From NCBI GenBank assembly GCA_016777645.1, contig JADHRC010000007.1:1-24362 (forward strand): a stretch of DNA of 24,362 nucleotides. Direction: 5' to 3'. Positions 16,053-24,137 of the stretch are shown here, in pieces; the first letter of the stretch is position 1, and the number at the start of each line of letters is the position of its first letter. Source of the DNA: Alphaproteobacteria bacterium (GTDB lineage: Bacteria; Pseudomonadota; Alphaproteobacteria; Puniceispirillales; Marisalimonadaceae). Under the pieces are notes generated by a model, which searched no databases, had not been told where the DNA came from, and saw only the letters and a list, made by a program, of their open reading frames with translations. A program made the translations under genes and the position numbers.

Positions 16053-16838
16053 TCAACCACCCCACCAATAGATACAAACAAATAAAAATAGCCACACTAC
16101 GTCAACAAAATGCCAGTACCACGCCGCAGCCTCAAAACCAAAATGGTGATCAGCAGTAAAATGACCTTTCAAGCCTCTAAACAAACAAACAGTTAAGAAA
16201 ATTGTACCAACCAAAACATGAAAGCCATGAAAACCAGTAGCCATATAAAATGTAGAGGCATATATGCCATCGGTAAAAGCGAATGTAGCATGTTGATATT
16301 CATAAGCTTGAACTGCTGTAAATATAGCACCTAAAATAATTGTTAAAACTAAACCATTTATAAAGTCTTTTCTGTTATTATGCTGTAATGCGTGGTGTGA
16401 CCAAGTAACGGTACATCCAGATAAAAGTAAAATTAAAGTATTGATTAATGGTAAGTCAAAAGGGTCTAATGCTTCTATGCCTTCTGGAGGCCATACACCT
16501 GTGTCAGGATACAAGCTTGAATCAAAGAAAGCCCAAAAAAAAGCAACAAAGAACATAACCTCAGAACAAATGAAGAAAATCATACCATATCTCATACCTA
16601 TTTGAACTATAGGAGTATGATGACCTTGATATTCAGCTTCTCTAACAACGTCTCGCCACCAGTAAAACATTGTTGCTAGTACCATAAAAATACCTGCACC
16701 TAAAACATAAATTGAATATGGATATTCATGCATAAAAAGTGTAAGTCCTAAAAACAGTGTGAAACCAGCGGCTGACCCTAATGCAGGCCATGGACTTGGT
16801 TCAACCAAATGGTATTGATGTTTTTGATCCCCACTCAT
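16053..16838 (-). CDS. coxC: Cytochrome c oxidase subunit III
   Basis: A 261-residue, seven-helix subunit III of the aa3-type oxidase; it stabilises subunit I and its proton uptake. Signatures: HQYHLVEPSPWP at the N-terminus, WWRDVVREAEYQGHHT (60-75), the membrane carboxylate Glu93 in FFICSEVMFF, and the C-terminal AAAWYWHFVDVVWLFLF. The length equals that of mitochondrial and alphaproteobacterial COX3, with no split or truncation. A good ribosome site (TAGGAGAG) precedes the ATG. It is separated from ctaG by 96 nt that may contain its own promoter. Confidence 0.97.
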   Translation of the reverse strand: MSGDQKHQYHLVEPSPWPALGSAAGFTLFLGLTLFMHEYPYSIYVLGAGIFMVLATMFYWWRDVVREAEYQGHHTPIVQIGMRYGMIFFICSEVMFFVAFFWAFFDSSLYPDTGVWPPEGIEALDPFDLPLINTLILLLSGCTVTWSHHALQHNNRKDFINGLVLTIILGAIFTAVQAYEYQHATFAFTDGIYASTFYMATGFHGFHVLVGTIFLTVCLFRGLKGHFTADHHFGFEAAAWYWHFVDVVWLFLFVCIYWWGG

Positions 16839-16885
16839 AGTTCTCTCCTAGCTTTTTTCATATATTAATTTATATATTTAAACCT

Positions 16886-16913
16886 AATTTAGTCTACTAA
16901 ATTTTGATTTCAA
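16886..16913 (-). promoter_or_regulatory. Candidate coxC promoter overlapped by a perfect palindrome
   Basis: On the minus strand, TTGAAA (16908-16913) and TAAATT (16886-16891) are separated by 16 nt. Both are reasonable sigma70-like hexamers, placed about 50-75 nt before coxC. A perfect inverted repeat, AATTTAGT-CT-ACTAAATT (16886-16903), covers the -10 and part of the spacer, as a repressor operator would. It could instead be a hairpin in the ctaG-coxC transcript. This is the only cox intergenic gap longer than 50 nt. Confidence 0.35.
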
Positions 16914-16934
16914 TTAACCATTAAACTCTTTAAA

Positions 16935-17474
16935 CTAAGTATCAGCGTTAAAAAAAGTATATGACAAAGTAATTTCTTCCAAATTCTTTGTGTTTTCGTC
17001 TTCACTGATACTCGGATCGACATAAAAAGAAACGGGCATTTTAACTTCTTCACCCGGCTGTAAAGTTTGTTTAACAAAACAAAAACAGTCTACTTTCATA
17101 AAAACACTACCTGCTTTAGGTGGTGATACATTAAAAACAGCTGTACCTGTGGTAGGTTTATTAGATAAATTTTTTGCCGTATAATAAATAATTTCTTGTA
17201 CACCTGGTTGAACTAAAATTTCATTTTTAGGAGCCTTGAACTCCCAATTCAAATCAGAAGAAATATTGGAATCAAACCTTATCTGTACATTCTTATATTG
17301 ACCATTTGATCCAGGAGCAATAGCAGATCTTTGAACAGTCCCGGCATAGCCTGTTACTCTACAGAATAAGTCATATAAGGGAACAGATGCAAAGGATAAT
17401 CCTAACATAAATACAACAATTAAGAATGCCCATATAAGGGAGTTATTATTTTTCTTTGATAAACTAACAGTCAT
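16935..17474 (-). CDS. ctaG: Cytochrome c oxidase assembly protein CtaG/Cox11 (CuB chaperone)
   Basis: A 179-residue Cox11-type copper chaperone that delivers copper to the CuB site of subunit I. A short cytoplasmic N-terminus is followed by one membrane helix (about 13-30), then the periplasmic domain with Cys38 in PLYDLFCRVTGYAGT and the copper-binding Cys130-Phe-Cys132-Phe motif. The end of the domain has the family pattern MPVSFYVDP and LSYTFF. It is the alphaproteobacterial/mitochondrial Cox11 type, unrelated to the Bacillus protein also called CtaG. Its ATG follows the stop codon of the small gene upstream without any spacer. Confidence 0.96.
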   Translation of the reverse strand: MTVSLSKKNNNSLIWAFLIVVFMLGLSFASVPLYDLFCRVTGYAGTVQRSAIAPGSNGQYKNVQIRFDSNISSDLNWEFKAPKNEILVQPGVQEIIYYTAKNLSNKPTTGTAVFNVSPPKAGSVFMKVDCFCFVKQTLQPGEEVKMPVSFYVDPSISEDENTKNLEEITLSYTFFNADT

Positions 17475-17618
17475 CTACCCTGTAATATCCATTCTCAATA
17501 TTGTTATAAAAAAGAAGAGTACAACCATAAAAATAATTATTCCAAAAACTGCTATATTTTTAGATCTTCTGTTTTCATAAAAAGCTTTTATATCCTCATC
17601 TTTTTTATTTAATTTCAT
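17475..17618 (-). CDS. coxF: CoxF-like small membrane protein between ctaB and ctaG
   Basis: A 47-codon reading frame (ATG at 17616-17618, TAG at 17475-17477) fills the otherwise empty 152-nt gap between ctaB and ctaG. The protein has a charged start (KLNKKDEDIKAFYENRRSKN) and a single membrane helix (about residues 22-41, IAVFGIIIFMVVLFFFITIL), then Arg-Met-Asp-Ile-Thr-Gly. The pattern of basic residues, RxxN, helix, Thr-Ile-x-Arg-Met resembles CoxF, a short protein found at this exact position in alphaproteobacterial cox operons. A TTAGGT ribosome site overlaps the ctaB stop codon, and its stop codon abuts the ctaG ATG. The role is not established; an assembly function beside CtaG is inferred from position. 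The gene name rests on synteny and a short pattern. Confidence 0.78.
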   Translation of the reverse strand: MKLNKKDEDIKAFYENRRSKNIAVFGIIIFMVVLFFFITILRMDITG

Positions 17619-17626
17619 AATTAGAC

Positions 17627-18553
17627 CTAAATTTTTAAATCAATTAGTTTGTCAAAACATATACCCGCAAAGACAATAGATAAATAAAAGATAGAATATA
17701 AAAATAATCCTTTTTCAGCTCCTATACTTTTTTTATACAATAAAAAAGATCTCCTCAAAAATTCCAGTCCACAAACAGTAATGATTAAAAGGTAAATAGT
17801 ACCAGAGTATCCCAAACCCCATGGTAAATAAGAGGCTGGTATAAGCAGTAAGGTATATACTAAAATATTTTTTCTAGTAACTTCATCCCCATAGATAATT
17901 GGTAACATTGGAATATTAGCATTAGCATAATCTTCTTTTTTTATTAAAGCCAAAGCCCAAAAGTGTGGTGGAGTCCACAAAAAAATTATTAAAAATAAAA
18001 TAAGTGACTCTAACCCAATATTACCTGAGGCACATATCTGACCTATTACTGGTGGGAATGCTCCTGCAGCACCACCAATTACTATGTTTTGGACGGTAAA
18101 TCGTTTCAGCCAAATTGTATAAACAACAGCATAAAAGAAAATGGTAAATGCTAATAAACTTGCTGCCAACCAATTGACTGATAAACCCAAAATGATAACA
18201 GACAACACTGATACTATAATTCCGAATGAAAGTGCATCAGATGGAAGAATTTTTCCTTGAGGAATAGGCCTGTTTTTCGTTCTATCCATTAATTTATCAA
18301 TATCTCTATCATACCATTGATTAAGAACACCAGAAGCACCAGCACCCAATGCGATAGCAAAAATACCTATCAAAGCTAGAAACGGGTTTAAGTTATACTC
18401 AACTGTTGGTACTGATATGTAATAACCTACAAATGCAGTAAATACGACTAGAGACATCACTCTAGGCTTCATTAATCTAAAATAATCTGAAGGCAACCCT
18501 AGCTTTGCTGAATCTTCAATGATTTCTTCAGTATTAGCAGTTGTAAGAGACAT
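17627..18553 (-). CDS. ctaB: Protoheme IX farnesyltransferase (heme O synthase)
   Basis: CtaB (Cox10) attaches a farnesyl group to heme B, giving heme O, the precursor of heme A. The 308-residue UbiA-superfamily protein has about nine membrane helices. The first polyprenyl-diphosphate-binding Asp motif is Asn78-x3-Asp82-x3-Asp86 (NQWYDRDIDKLMDRTKNRPIPQG). The second conserved loop, MLPIIYGDEVTRKNI, lies near 215-232. The N-terminal YFRLMKPRVMSLVVFT is typical. It starts 18 nt after coxA and ends 8 nt before the small coxF-like gene. Heme A synthase (CtaA) is not in the window and must be encoded elsewhere. Confidence 0.96.
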   Translation of the reverse strand: MSLTTANTEEIIEDSAKLGLPSDYFRLMKPRVMSLVVFTAFVGYYISVPTVEYNLNPFLALIGIFAIALGAGASGVLNQWYDRDIDKLMDRTKNRPIPQGKILPSDALSFGIIVSVLSVIILGLSVNWLAASLLAFTIFFYAVVYTIWLKRFTVQNIVIGGAAGAFPPVIGQICASGNIGLESLILFLIIFLWTPPHFWALALIKKEDYANANIPMLPIIYGDEVTRKNILVYTLLLIPASYLPWGLGYSGTIYLLIITVCGLEFLRRSFLLYKKSIGAEKGLFLYSIFYLSIVFAGICFDKLIDLKI

Positions 18554-18571
18554 ATCTAGCTAACAAATAAT

Positions 18572-20179
18572 CTATTTAACTTTAGGTATTTCAGAAAAAG
18601 TATGAAATGCAGGTGGCGATGAAACAGTCCATTCTAAAGTATTATCAGAAGAACCCCATGGATTTTTATCAGCTTTACGCTTTTTTACAAAAGCCTCAAT
18701 GATAACTACCAAGAAAATAATAGCGCCCAATGCCCCAATATAAGAACCAATAGATGCTACCATATTCCAACCTGCGAAAGCGTCAGGATAATCAACATAA
18801 CGTCTAGGCATACCCGCGAGACCTAAAAAATGCATTGGAAAGAATGTTAGATTGACACCAATAAAAGTTACCCAAAAATGAAGTTTAGCTAAGCCTTCAC
18901 TATATTCATATCCTGTCATTTTAGAGAACCAGTAGTAAAAAGCAGCAAAAAGTCCATAAACAGCACCCAAAGACAACACGTAATGAAAATGAGCTATAAC
19001 ATAGTAGGTATTGTGTAAAACCACATCTAGACCAGCATTAGCCAAAACAACCCCAGTAACTCCACCTACAGTAAATAGAAAGATGAAACCAATTGCCCAA
19101 TACATTGGGATTCTGAAAACAATAGAACCACCCCACATAGTTGCAATCCAAGAAAATATTTTTATTCCTGTTGGCACAGCTATTACCATTGTAGCAGCAG
19201 TAAAGTAAGCTCTCGTATCAACAGAAAGTCCAACTGTATACATATGATGTGCCCAAACTACGAAACCTATAACTCCAATTGAAACCATAGCATAAGCCAT
19301 ACCTAAATAACCAAAAACTGGTTTTCTTGAGAAAGTTGATACAATTTGACTAACAATTCCGAAAGCAGGCAAGATCATAATGTAAACTTCCGGATGACCA
19401 AAAAACCAAAATAAATGCAGAAATAATATTGGATCACCACCACCTTCTGGGATAAAAAAACTTGTTCCAAAATTTCTGTCAGTAAGAAGCATTGTTATAG
19501 CACCTGCTAATACAGGAATTGCTAGTAATAATAAAAACACAGTAACTAACATGGACCAAACAAATAATGGCATTTTATGTAAAGTCATACCAGGTGCTCT
19601 CATATTAAATATGGTTGTGATAAAATTAGCTGCCCCTAATATTGATGAGGCTCCGGCTAGGTGTAATGAAAATATTGCTAGATCCATTCCCATGCCCGGT
19701 GAACCAGCAGAGCTCGAAAGAGGAGGGTAAATGGTCCAACCTACTCCGACTCCACCATCAACCACTGCAGAAAGAAGAAGTAAGATAAAACTTGGTGGCA
19801 ACAACCAGAACGATATATTATTCATCCTTGGGAAAGCCATATCAGGAGCACCAATCATAATCGGTACAAACCAATTTCCGAAACCTCCGATTAACCCTGG
19901 CATCACTACGAAGAAAACCATTATCAATCCATGCGCAGTAGTAAAAACATTCCACATATGTCCATCTGCCATATATTGAACACCTGGATTCATAAGTTCC
20001 ATTCTCATATATATTGACATCCCTCCACCAATGAAGGCTGCAACAATAGCAAAAATAATATACATTGTGCCTATGTCTTTATGATTGGTGGAATATAACC
20101 ATCTTCTTACAAATCCAGATGGGGCTCCATGATCATCATGTGAGGATGAAGAATGTGAAGCTTGAGACAACGATGCCAT
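18572..20179 (-). CDS. coxA: Cytochrome c oxidase subunit I (aa3-type, A1 class)
   Basis: The 535-residue catalytic subunit with twelve membrane helices reduces oxygen at the heme a3-CuB centre. Visible ligands: His83 (heme a); His262, His311 and His312 (CuB), with Tyr266 of HPEVY forming the His-Tyr cross-link; His397 (heme a3) and His399 (heme a) in IAHFHY. Proton-channel residues are Asp113 (D channel, GAPDMAFPRMN), Glu264 and Lys340 (K channel, PTGIKIF). This set places it in the A1 (mitochondrial-like) class. The N-terminal cytoplasmic tail is rich in His and Ser (residues 7-17). Its ATG overlaps the coxB stop codon (TAATG), so the two are translationally coupled. Confidence 0.98.
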   Translation of the reverse strand: MASLSQASHSSSSHDDHGAPSGFVRRWLYSTNHKDIGTMYIIFAIVAAFIGGGMSIYMRMELMNPGVQYMADGHMWNVFTTAHGLIMVFFVVMPGLIGGFGNWFVPIMIGAPDMAFPRMNNISFWLLPPSFILLLLSAVVDGGVGVGWTIYPPLSSSAGSPGMGMDLAIFSLHLAGASSILGAANFITTIFNMRAPGMTLHKMPLFVWSMLVTVFLLLLAIPVLAGAITMLLTDRNFGTSFFIPEGGGDPILFLHLFWFFGHPEVYIMILPAFGIVSQIVSTFSRKPVFGYLGMAYAMVSIGVIGFVVWAHHMYTVGLSVDTRAYFTAATMVIAVPTGIKIFSWIATMWGGSIVFRIPMYWAIGFIFLFTVGGVTGVVLANAGLDVVLHNTYYVIAHFHYVLSLGAVYGLFAAFYYWFSKMTGYEYSEGLAKLHFWVTFIGVNLTFFPMHFLGLAGMPRRYVDYPDAFAGWNMVASIGSYIGALGAIIFLVVIIEAFVKKRKADKNPWGSSDNTLEWTVSSPPAFHTFSEIPKVK

Positions 20180-21066
20180 TATTTTATCTCCTTAATATCT
20201 TTTTTATCTAACAAAGCAATTTTATTAAAATCAGACTGTTTGGTATTTGCAAATTTAACTTTGGCTTCTTTTAACCATTGTTGATACTCATCCTTAGGTA
20301 ATGCTTGAATTACAATTGGCATATAGGCATGATTTACACCACAAATTTGATTGCACTGCCCATAATACTTTTTCTTACCCATAGGCACTTCTGTCCAAAT
20401 TTCATTAACTCTTCCTGCAATTGAGTAAACTTGTAGAGCTAAAGAAGGCACAAAAAAGGAATGCATAACATCATTACCGGTAATAAGAAATTTAATTTTT
20501 GTTCCCTCAGGCACAACTAAAGGATTATCCACGTCTAACATCCTTTTTTGATCTTCCTTTAGATCAGCCTCAGCAATTATGTATGAATCAAATGCAATAT
20601 CTTCGTCGGGATATTGATAATTCCAGTACCATTGCGCACCTGAAACTTTTACAACCATATCAACAGGCTTATCTGCTTCAGTTAAGTAAAGAAGTTTGAA
20701 TGATGGAATTGCAATGACTACAAGTATTAATACTGGAACCACTGTCCATATTACTTCGATCAAGGTATTATGTGAAGTTTTTGAAGGCTTAACATTAGGC
20801 TTCTCTCTAAACTTAATACATACGTAGACCAACAAACCGAGAACAAATACAGATATTAAAGTGATAACCACAAGAAGAAAATTGTGAAGATCTGTCGCTT
20901 TAGTCGCAATTATCCCTGCTGGCTCTTGCAAGTCCATTTGCCATGGTTTAGGCTCTGATGCAGATGCAGAATTTGCCATGAAGAAAATAAAAGAACTTAC
21001 TCCAACAAAAGCAATATTTATTTTATCTTTCCAACTAAAAATAAGAGCTTGGAAATTTCTTATCAT
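20179..21066 (-). CDS. coxB: Cytochrome c oxidase subunit II (CuA)
   Basis: A 295-residue subunit II that takes electrons from cytochrome c. A hydrophobic N-terminal segment ending Asn-Ser-Ala-Ser-Ala-Ser (about 18-37) is a likely signal peptide. Two membrane helices (about 62-86 and 103-127) precede the periplasmic cupredoxin domain. CuA ligands are His202, Cys238, Cys242, His246 and Met249. The electron-entry aromatic stretch WYWNY is at 146-150. Residue 240, normally Glu in the CSExC loop, is Gln here (CNQIC). No C-terminal cytochrome c domain is fused. A strong GAGGAG ribosome site (plus-strand CTCCTC, 21075-21080) precedes the ATG. It heads the cox operon. Confidence 0.97.
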   Translation of the reverse strand: MIRNFQALIFSWKDKINIAFVGVSSFIFFMANSASASEPKPWQMDLQEPAGIIATKATDLHNFLLVVITLISVFVLGLLVYVCIKFREKPNVKPSKTSHNTLIEVIWTVVPVLILVVIAIPSFKLLYLTEADKPVDMVVKVSGAQWYWNYQYPDEDIAFDSYIIAEADLKEDQKRMLDVDNPLVVPEGTKIKFLITGNDVMHSFFVPSLALQVYSIAGRVNEIWTEVPMGKKKYYGQCNQICGVNHAYMPIVIQALPKDEYQQWLKEAKVKFANTKQSDFNKIALLDKKDIKEIK

Positions 21067-21323
21067 TTTGTTTGCTCCTCAAACTTTAACTTGAAACAAT
21101 TTCCTTTAAAATGGACGGATTTTGCATTTAAATTAAAATGATTTTTATAATTTTCAATAAGATATACTTAAAACTTTTTTAATTAAAATACTAGGTCTAA
21201 AAACAAATAAATTTAACTTTTTAGATAAAATTTTAACATAATTTAATAAAATACTTTATTTTATGTTAAACCTTGTAGAATTTATACAATACTGCCATTT
21301 TAAATATAACTTACAAAAAAATT
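21067..21323. promoter_or_regulatory. Divergent coxB/tldD control region with a long imperfect inverted repeat
   Basis: This 257-nt gap is the longest non-coding stretch in the window and must hold the promoters of the cox operon (minus) and tldD (plus). A dyad spans 21232-21270: outer arms of 10 bp (21232-21241 with 21261-21270), a 3-nt bulge, inner arms of 6 bp (21245-21250 with 21255-21260) and a 4-nt loop. Just beyond it TACAAT (21285-21290) is a good -10 for tldD, and the right arm would sit over its poorly matching -35. A possible minus-strand pair for coxB is TTGAAA (21152-21157) and TAATTT (21130-21135), 16 nt apart. I see no small gene here. Confidence 0.4.
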
Positions 21324-22784
21324 ATGGGTCCCACTATGCAAGATAAATCACCTTTAGAGATTACTGATAAAATCTTTTATGAAGATAATGATTTTGATCT
21401 AACAAAAGTTCAGTCATTGTTATCAACAACACTAGAAAATGCTGATGATGGAGAATTATATCTAGAATCAACAAAATCAGAATCTTTTTCTTTTGATGAT
21501 GGTAGAATGAAGAATATATCTTATGATAGTACGAAAGGCTTCGGATTAAGAGCAATAGCAGGAGAAGCTAGAGGGTTTGCGCATTCAGGCGAAATATCTG
21601 AGTCTTCTCTCAAGCGAGCTTCAGAAACTGTAAAATCAGTCTCCAAAAATTACTCAGGAATAATGGCACCCGCTCCTTCTCACGGTATAAATAAACCACT
21701 TTATACATCCGTTAATCCCATTGACGAAACTGCTTTTAAAATAAAGACAAAACTACTTGAAGAAATTGACAGTTACGCAAGGTCATTAGACAGTAATGTT
21801 ATTCAAGTATCAGCCTCTATTTCAGCTTCATATCAAGCAATACAAATACTTAGAGCAGACGGAGAAAGATCAGCAGATATAAGGCCATTGGTACGACTTA
21901 ATATTTCGCTTGTGGTTGAAAAAAATGGAAGACGAGAAACTGGAAGTTCTGGGTGTGGTGGTAGAGGTAAATATGAAGAATGGATTAATAAAGATAGATG
22001 GAAAGGACAGGTAAAGGAAGCACTAAGGATAGCTAATACTAACCTCAACTCAATACCAACACCTGCCGGAGAAATGCCCGTAATTCTTGGCCCCGGTTGG
22101 CCTGGAGTTATGCTTCACGAAGCTGTTGGACACGGACTAGAGGGTGATTTTAATAGAAAAGGTACATCAATTTTCTCTGGGAAAATTGGTGAAAAGGTTA
22201 CTGCTGATGGAGTAACAGTGATAGATGACGGGACAATAGAAAATAAAAGAGGCTCTATCACGATAGATGATGAAGGGACTAAGTCTAACAAAAATATTTT
22301 AATTGAAAATGGAATATTAAAAAATTACATGCAAGACAGGCAAAATGCAAGATTAATGAAAATGCAACCTACTGGAAATGGTAGAAGACAATCTTACTCC
22401 CATTATCCTATGCCTAGAATGACAAACACATATATGGACAATGGAACAACTGATCCACAAGAAATTATTAGTTCTGTTAAAAAGGGTATATATGCTGTTA
22501 ATTTTGCGGGAGGACAAGTTGACATTACTAATGGAAAATTTGTATTTTCAGCCTCAGAAGCATATTTGGTTGAAAATGGAAAAATAAAACAACCTTTAAA
22601 AGGCGCTACATTAATTGGAAATGGCCCAGATGCAATGTCAAAAATTTCATTAATTGGTAATGATTTAGCATTAGATGATGGGATAGGAACATGCGGTAAA
22701 GATGGTCAAGGAGTGCCTGTAGGAGTTGGTCAACCTACGTTATTAATGGGTGGAATTACAATTGGTGGTACTGATACAAACTAA
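21324..22784 (+). CDS. tldD: TldD family metallopeptidase
   Basis: A 486-residue TldD-type peptidase, usually active as a TldD-TldE(PmbA) heterodimer that degrades or matures small peptides. The zinc site is His265-Glu266-x3-His270 (MLHEAVGHGLEGDF) with the third ligand Cys457 in GIGTCGKDGQGVPVG. The N-terminal GDGELY-like region (DDGELYLESTKSESF, about 41-55) and C-terminal GQPTLLMGGITIGG are family marks. Two ATGs are possible, 21324 and 21336; neither has a Shine-Dalgarno sequence. No pmbA/tldE gene is in the window. In many Alphaproteobacteria tldD stands beside coxB, as here, divergently. Confidence 0.95.
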   Translation: MGPTMQDKSPLEITDKIFYEDNDFDLTKVQSLLSTTLENADDGELYLESTKSESFSFDDGRMKNISYDSTKGFGLRAIAGEARGFAHSGEISESSLKRASETVKSVSKNYSGIMAPAPSHGINKPLYTSVNPIDETAFKIKTKLLEEIDSYARSLDSNVIQVSASISASYQAIQILRADGERSADIRPLVRLNISLVVEKNGRRETGSSGCGGRGKYEEWINKDRWKGQVKEALRIANTNLNSIPTPAGEMPVILGPGWPGVMLHEAVGHGLEGDFNRKGTSIFSGKIGEKVTADGVTVIDDGTIENKRGSITIDDEGTKSNKNILIENGILKNYMQDRQNARLMKMQPTGNGRRQSYSHYPMPRMTNTYMDNGTTDPQEIISSVKKGIYAVNFAGGQVDITNGKFVFSASEAYLVENGKIKQPLKGATLIGNGPDAMSKISLIGNDLALDDGIGTCGKDGQGVPVGVGQPTLLMGGITIGGTDTN

Positions 22785-22794
22785 TTGTAATTAG
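22781..22794. terminator. Short palindrome spanning the stop codons of tldD and gshA
   Basis: CTAATT-GT-AATTAG is a 6-bp inverted repeat with a 2-nt centre covering both stop codons of this convergent pair. Part of the symmetry is inherent in facing TAA codons (TAA...TTA). A terminator role is possible but weak. Confidence 0.2.
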
Positions 22795-24137
22795 AAAGCA
22801 TCCTCAATAAAAATGTTATCAATTTTTTGATCCCAGGATTTATTATATTTTTCAAGTAATTTTTCTGCACCAGTTTGTTTGTTATTAATTATATTAAACA
22901 AAGGGTCTAAAAATTGCCTTTCATCGAGACCTCTTTGGTCTGTTTTACTACGTCTTTTTAACCCCTCACTCGAAATTTTTAACATTTCTTGGGCTATTTC
23001 ATACATTGGAGTATTACCTAAATAACCTTCCAAAGCATATTTGGCAGCAGAAATTCTACCTTCCTCTAGTATTTTTGAGTCCATAAAAGGTTTTGCAAGG
23101 TTATATGCATCTTCTTGAGATTGTTGATCATATAATAAACCAACCCATAAAGCTGGTAGTGCACAAATTATATTCCATGGCCCTCCATCTGCTCCTCTCA
23201 TTTCTAAATATTGTTTAAGCCTAACCTCTGGAAATGGAACTGTTATATGGTCTTCCCAATCTTTTATTGTTGGATAATCGCCTTCGAACCCTTCTAAATT
23301 CCCATCCATGAAGTCAAGAAAAGATTTACCAGAAACATCTATATATTTACCATCTCTATAAACAAAATACATTGGAACATTTAGAACGTAATCTAACCAT
23401 TTTTCATATCCAAAATCATTGTCAAATACAATTTGAGGAACACCTGTTCTATGAGGGTCAGTATCTGTCCAAACCATTGCTCTAGAGGATAAATAACCAC
23501 TATTTTTACCTTCAATAAAAGGTGAGTTGGCAAAAATAGCTGTGGCGATAGATTGGAGAGCCAAAGATATTTGGAATTTTTGAACCATATCTTTTTCATT
23601 TAAATAATCAAGGTTAACCTGTATAGTACATGTTCTTAGCATCATATCTAAGCCAAGCGCACCTACTTTAGGCATATAATTTCTCATAATTTCGTATCGA
23701 CCTTTTGGCATCCATTTTTGATTTGACCTTGACCATTTGGGGTCGTAGCCTAAACCAATCATAGATAGGCCTAGATCCTTCATCGCCTTTTTCATCATTT
23801 TTAGGTGTTGCCCGGTTTCTTTACACGTTTGATGCAAATTTTCTAGGGGAGTCCCTGATAATTCTAACTGCCCTCCTGGCTCTAAGGATATTGACGCTCC
23901 TGTATCATCTTTGAGAGCAATAGTGTTATTGTTTTCTAGAATTTTTTCCCAACTATTCTCTTGAGCTAACTTATTTAATAAATCACTAATACCAGATTTG
24001 CCAAAATAACCTACTCTCTCGAGGCTTTCCTTATAAAAAACAAATTTTTCATGTTCTGTTCCTATTTTCCACTGACTTCTTGGCTTTGCGCCTGCTTCAA
24101 ACCATTTAAGAAGGTCTTTTTTTTCTAACTTTGGCAT
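22791..24137 (-). CDS. gshA: Glutamate-cysteine ligase (GCS2/plant-alphaproteobacterial type)
   Basis: A 448-residue ligase that joins glutamate and cysteine with ATP, the first step of glutathione synthesis. It belongs to the GCS2 type shared by Alphaproteobacteria and plants, not the E. coli GshA type. Motifs: WKIGTEHEKF (23-32), EPGGQLELSG (86-95) in the nucleotide/metal region, LGYDPKW and PKGRYEIMRNYMP, MMLRTCTIQVNLDY, and EMRGADGGPWN near the C-terminal third. A GAGG ribosome site precedes the ATG. It follows rsmE by 95 nt on the same strand, a neighbour pair common in Alphaproteobacteria. Glutathione synthetase (gshB) is not in the window. The product could support the peroxiredoxin at 9.5 kb if that enzyme uses glutathione. 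Confidence 0.95.
   Translation of the reverse strand: MPKLEKKDLLKWFEAGAKPRSQWKIGTEHEKFVFYKESLERVGYFGKSGISDLLNKLAQENSWEKILENNNTIALKDDTGASISLEPGGQLELSGTPLENLHQTCKETGQHLKMMKKAMKDLGLSMIGLGYDPKWSRSNQKWMPKGRYEIMRNYMPKVGALGLDMMLRTCTIQVNLDYLNEKDMVQKFQISLALQSIATAIFANSPFIEGKNSGYLSSRAMVWTDTDPHRTGVPQIVFDNDFGYEKWLDYVLNVPMYFVYRDGKYIDVSGKSFLDFMDGNLEGFEGDYPTIKDWEDHITVPFPEVRLKQYLEMRGADGGPWNIICALPALWVGLLYDQQSQEDAYNLAKPFMDSKILEEGRISAAKYALEGYLGNTPMYEIAQEMLKISSEGLKRRSKTDQRGLDERQFLDPLFNIINNKQTGAEKLLEKYNKSWDQKIDNIFIEDAF

Noticed and set aside
19011..19979. Plus-strand open frames inside coxA (19011-19208 and 19731-19979)
   Set aside because: They lie antisense to invariant CoxA motifs and give Pro/Thr/Lys-rich products with no recognisable domain; they are antisense shadows.
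20499..20699. Plus-strand open frame inside coxB
   Set aside because: Antisense to the cupredoxin domain of CoxB; no ribosome site or known motif.
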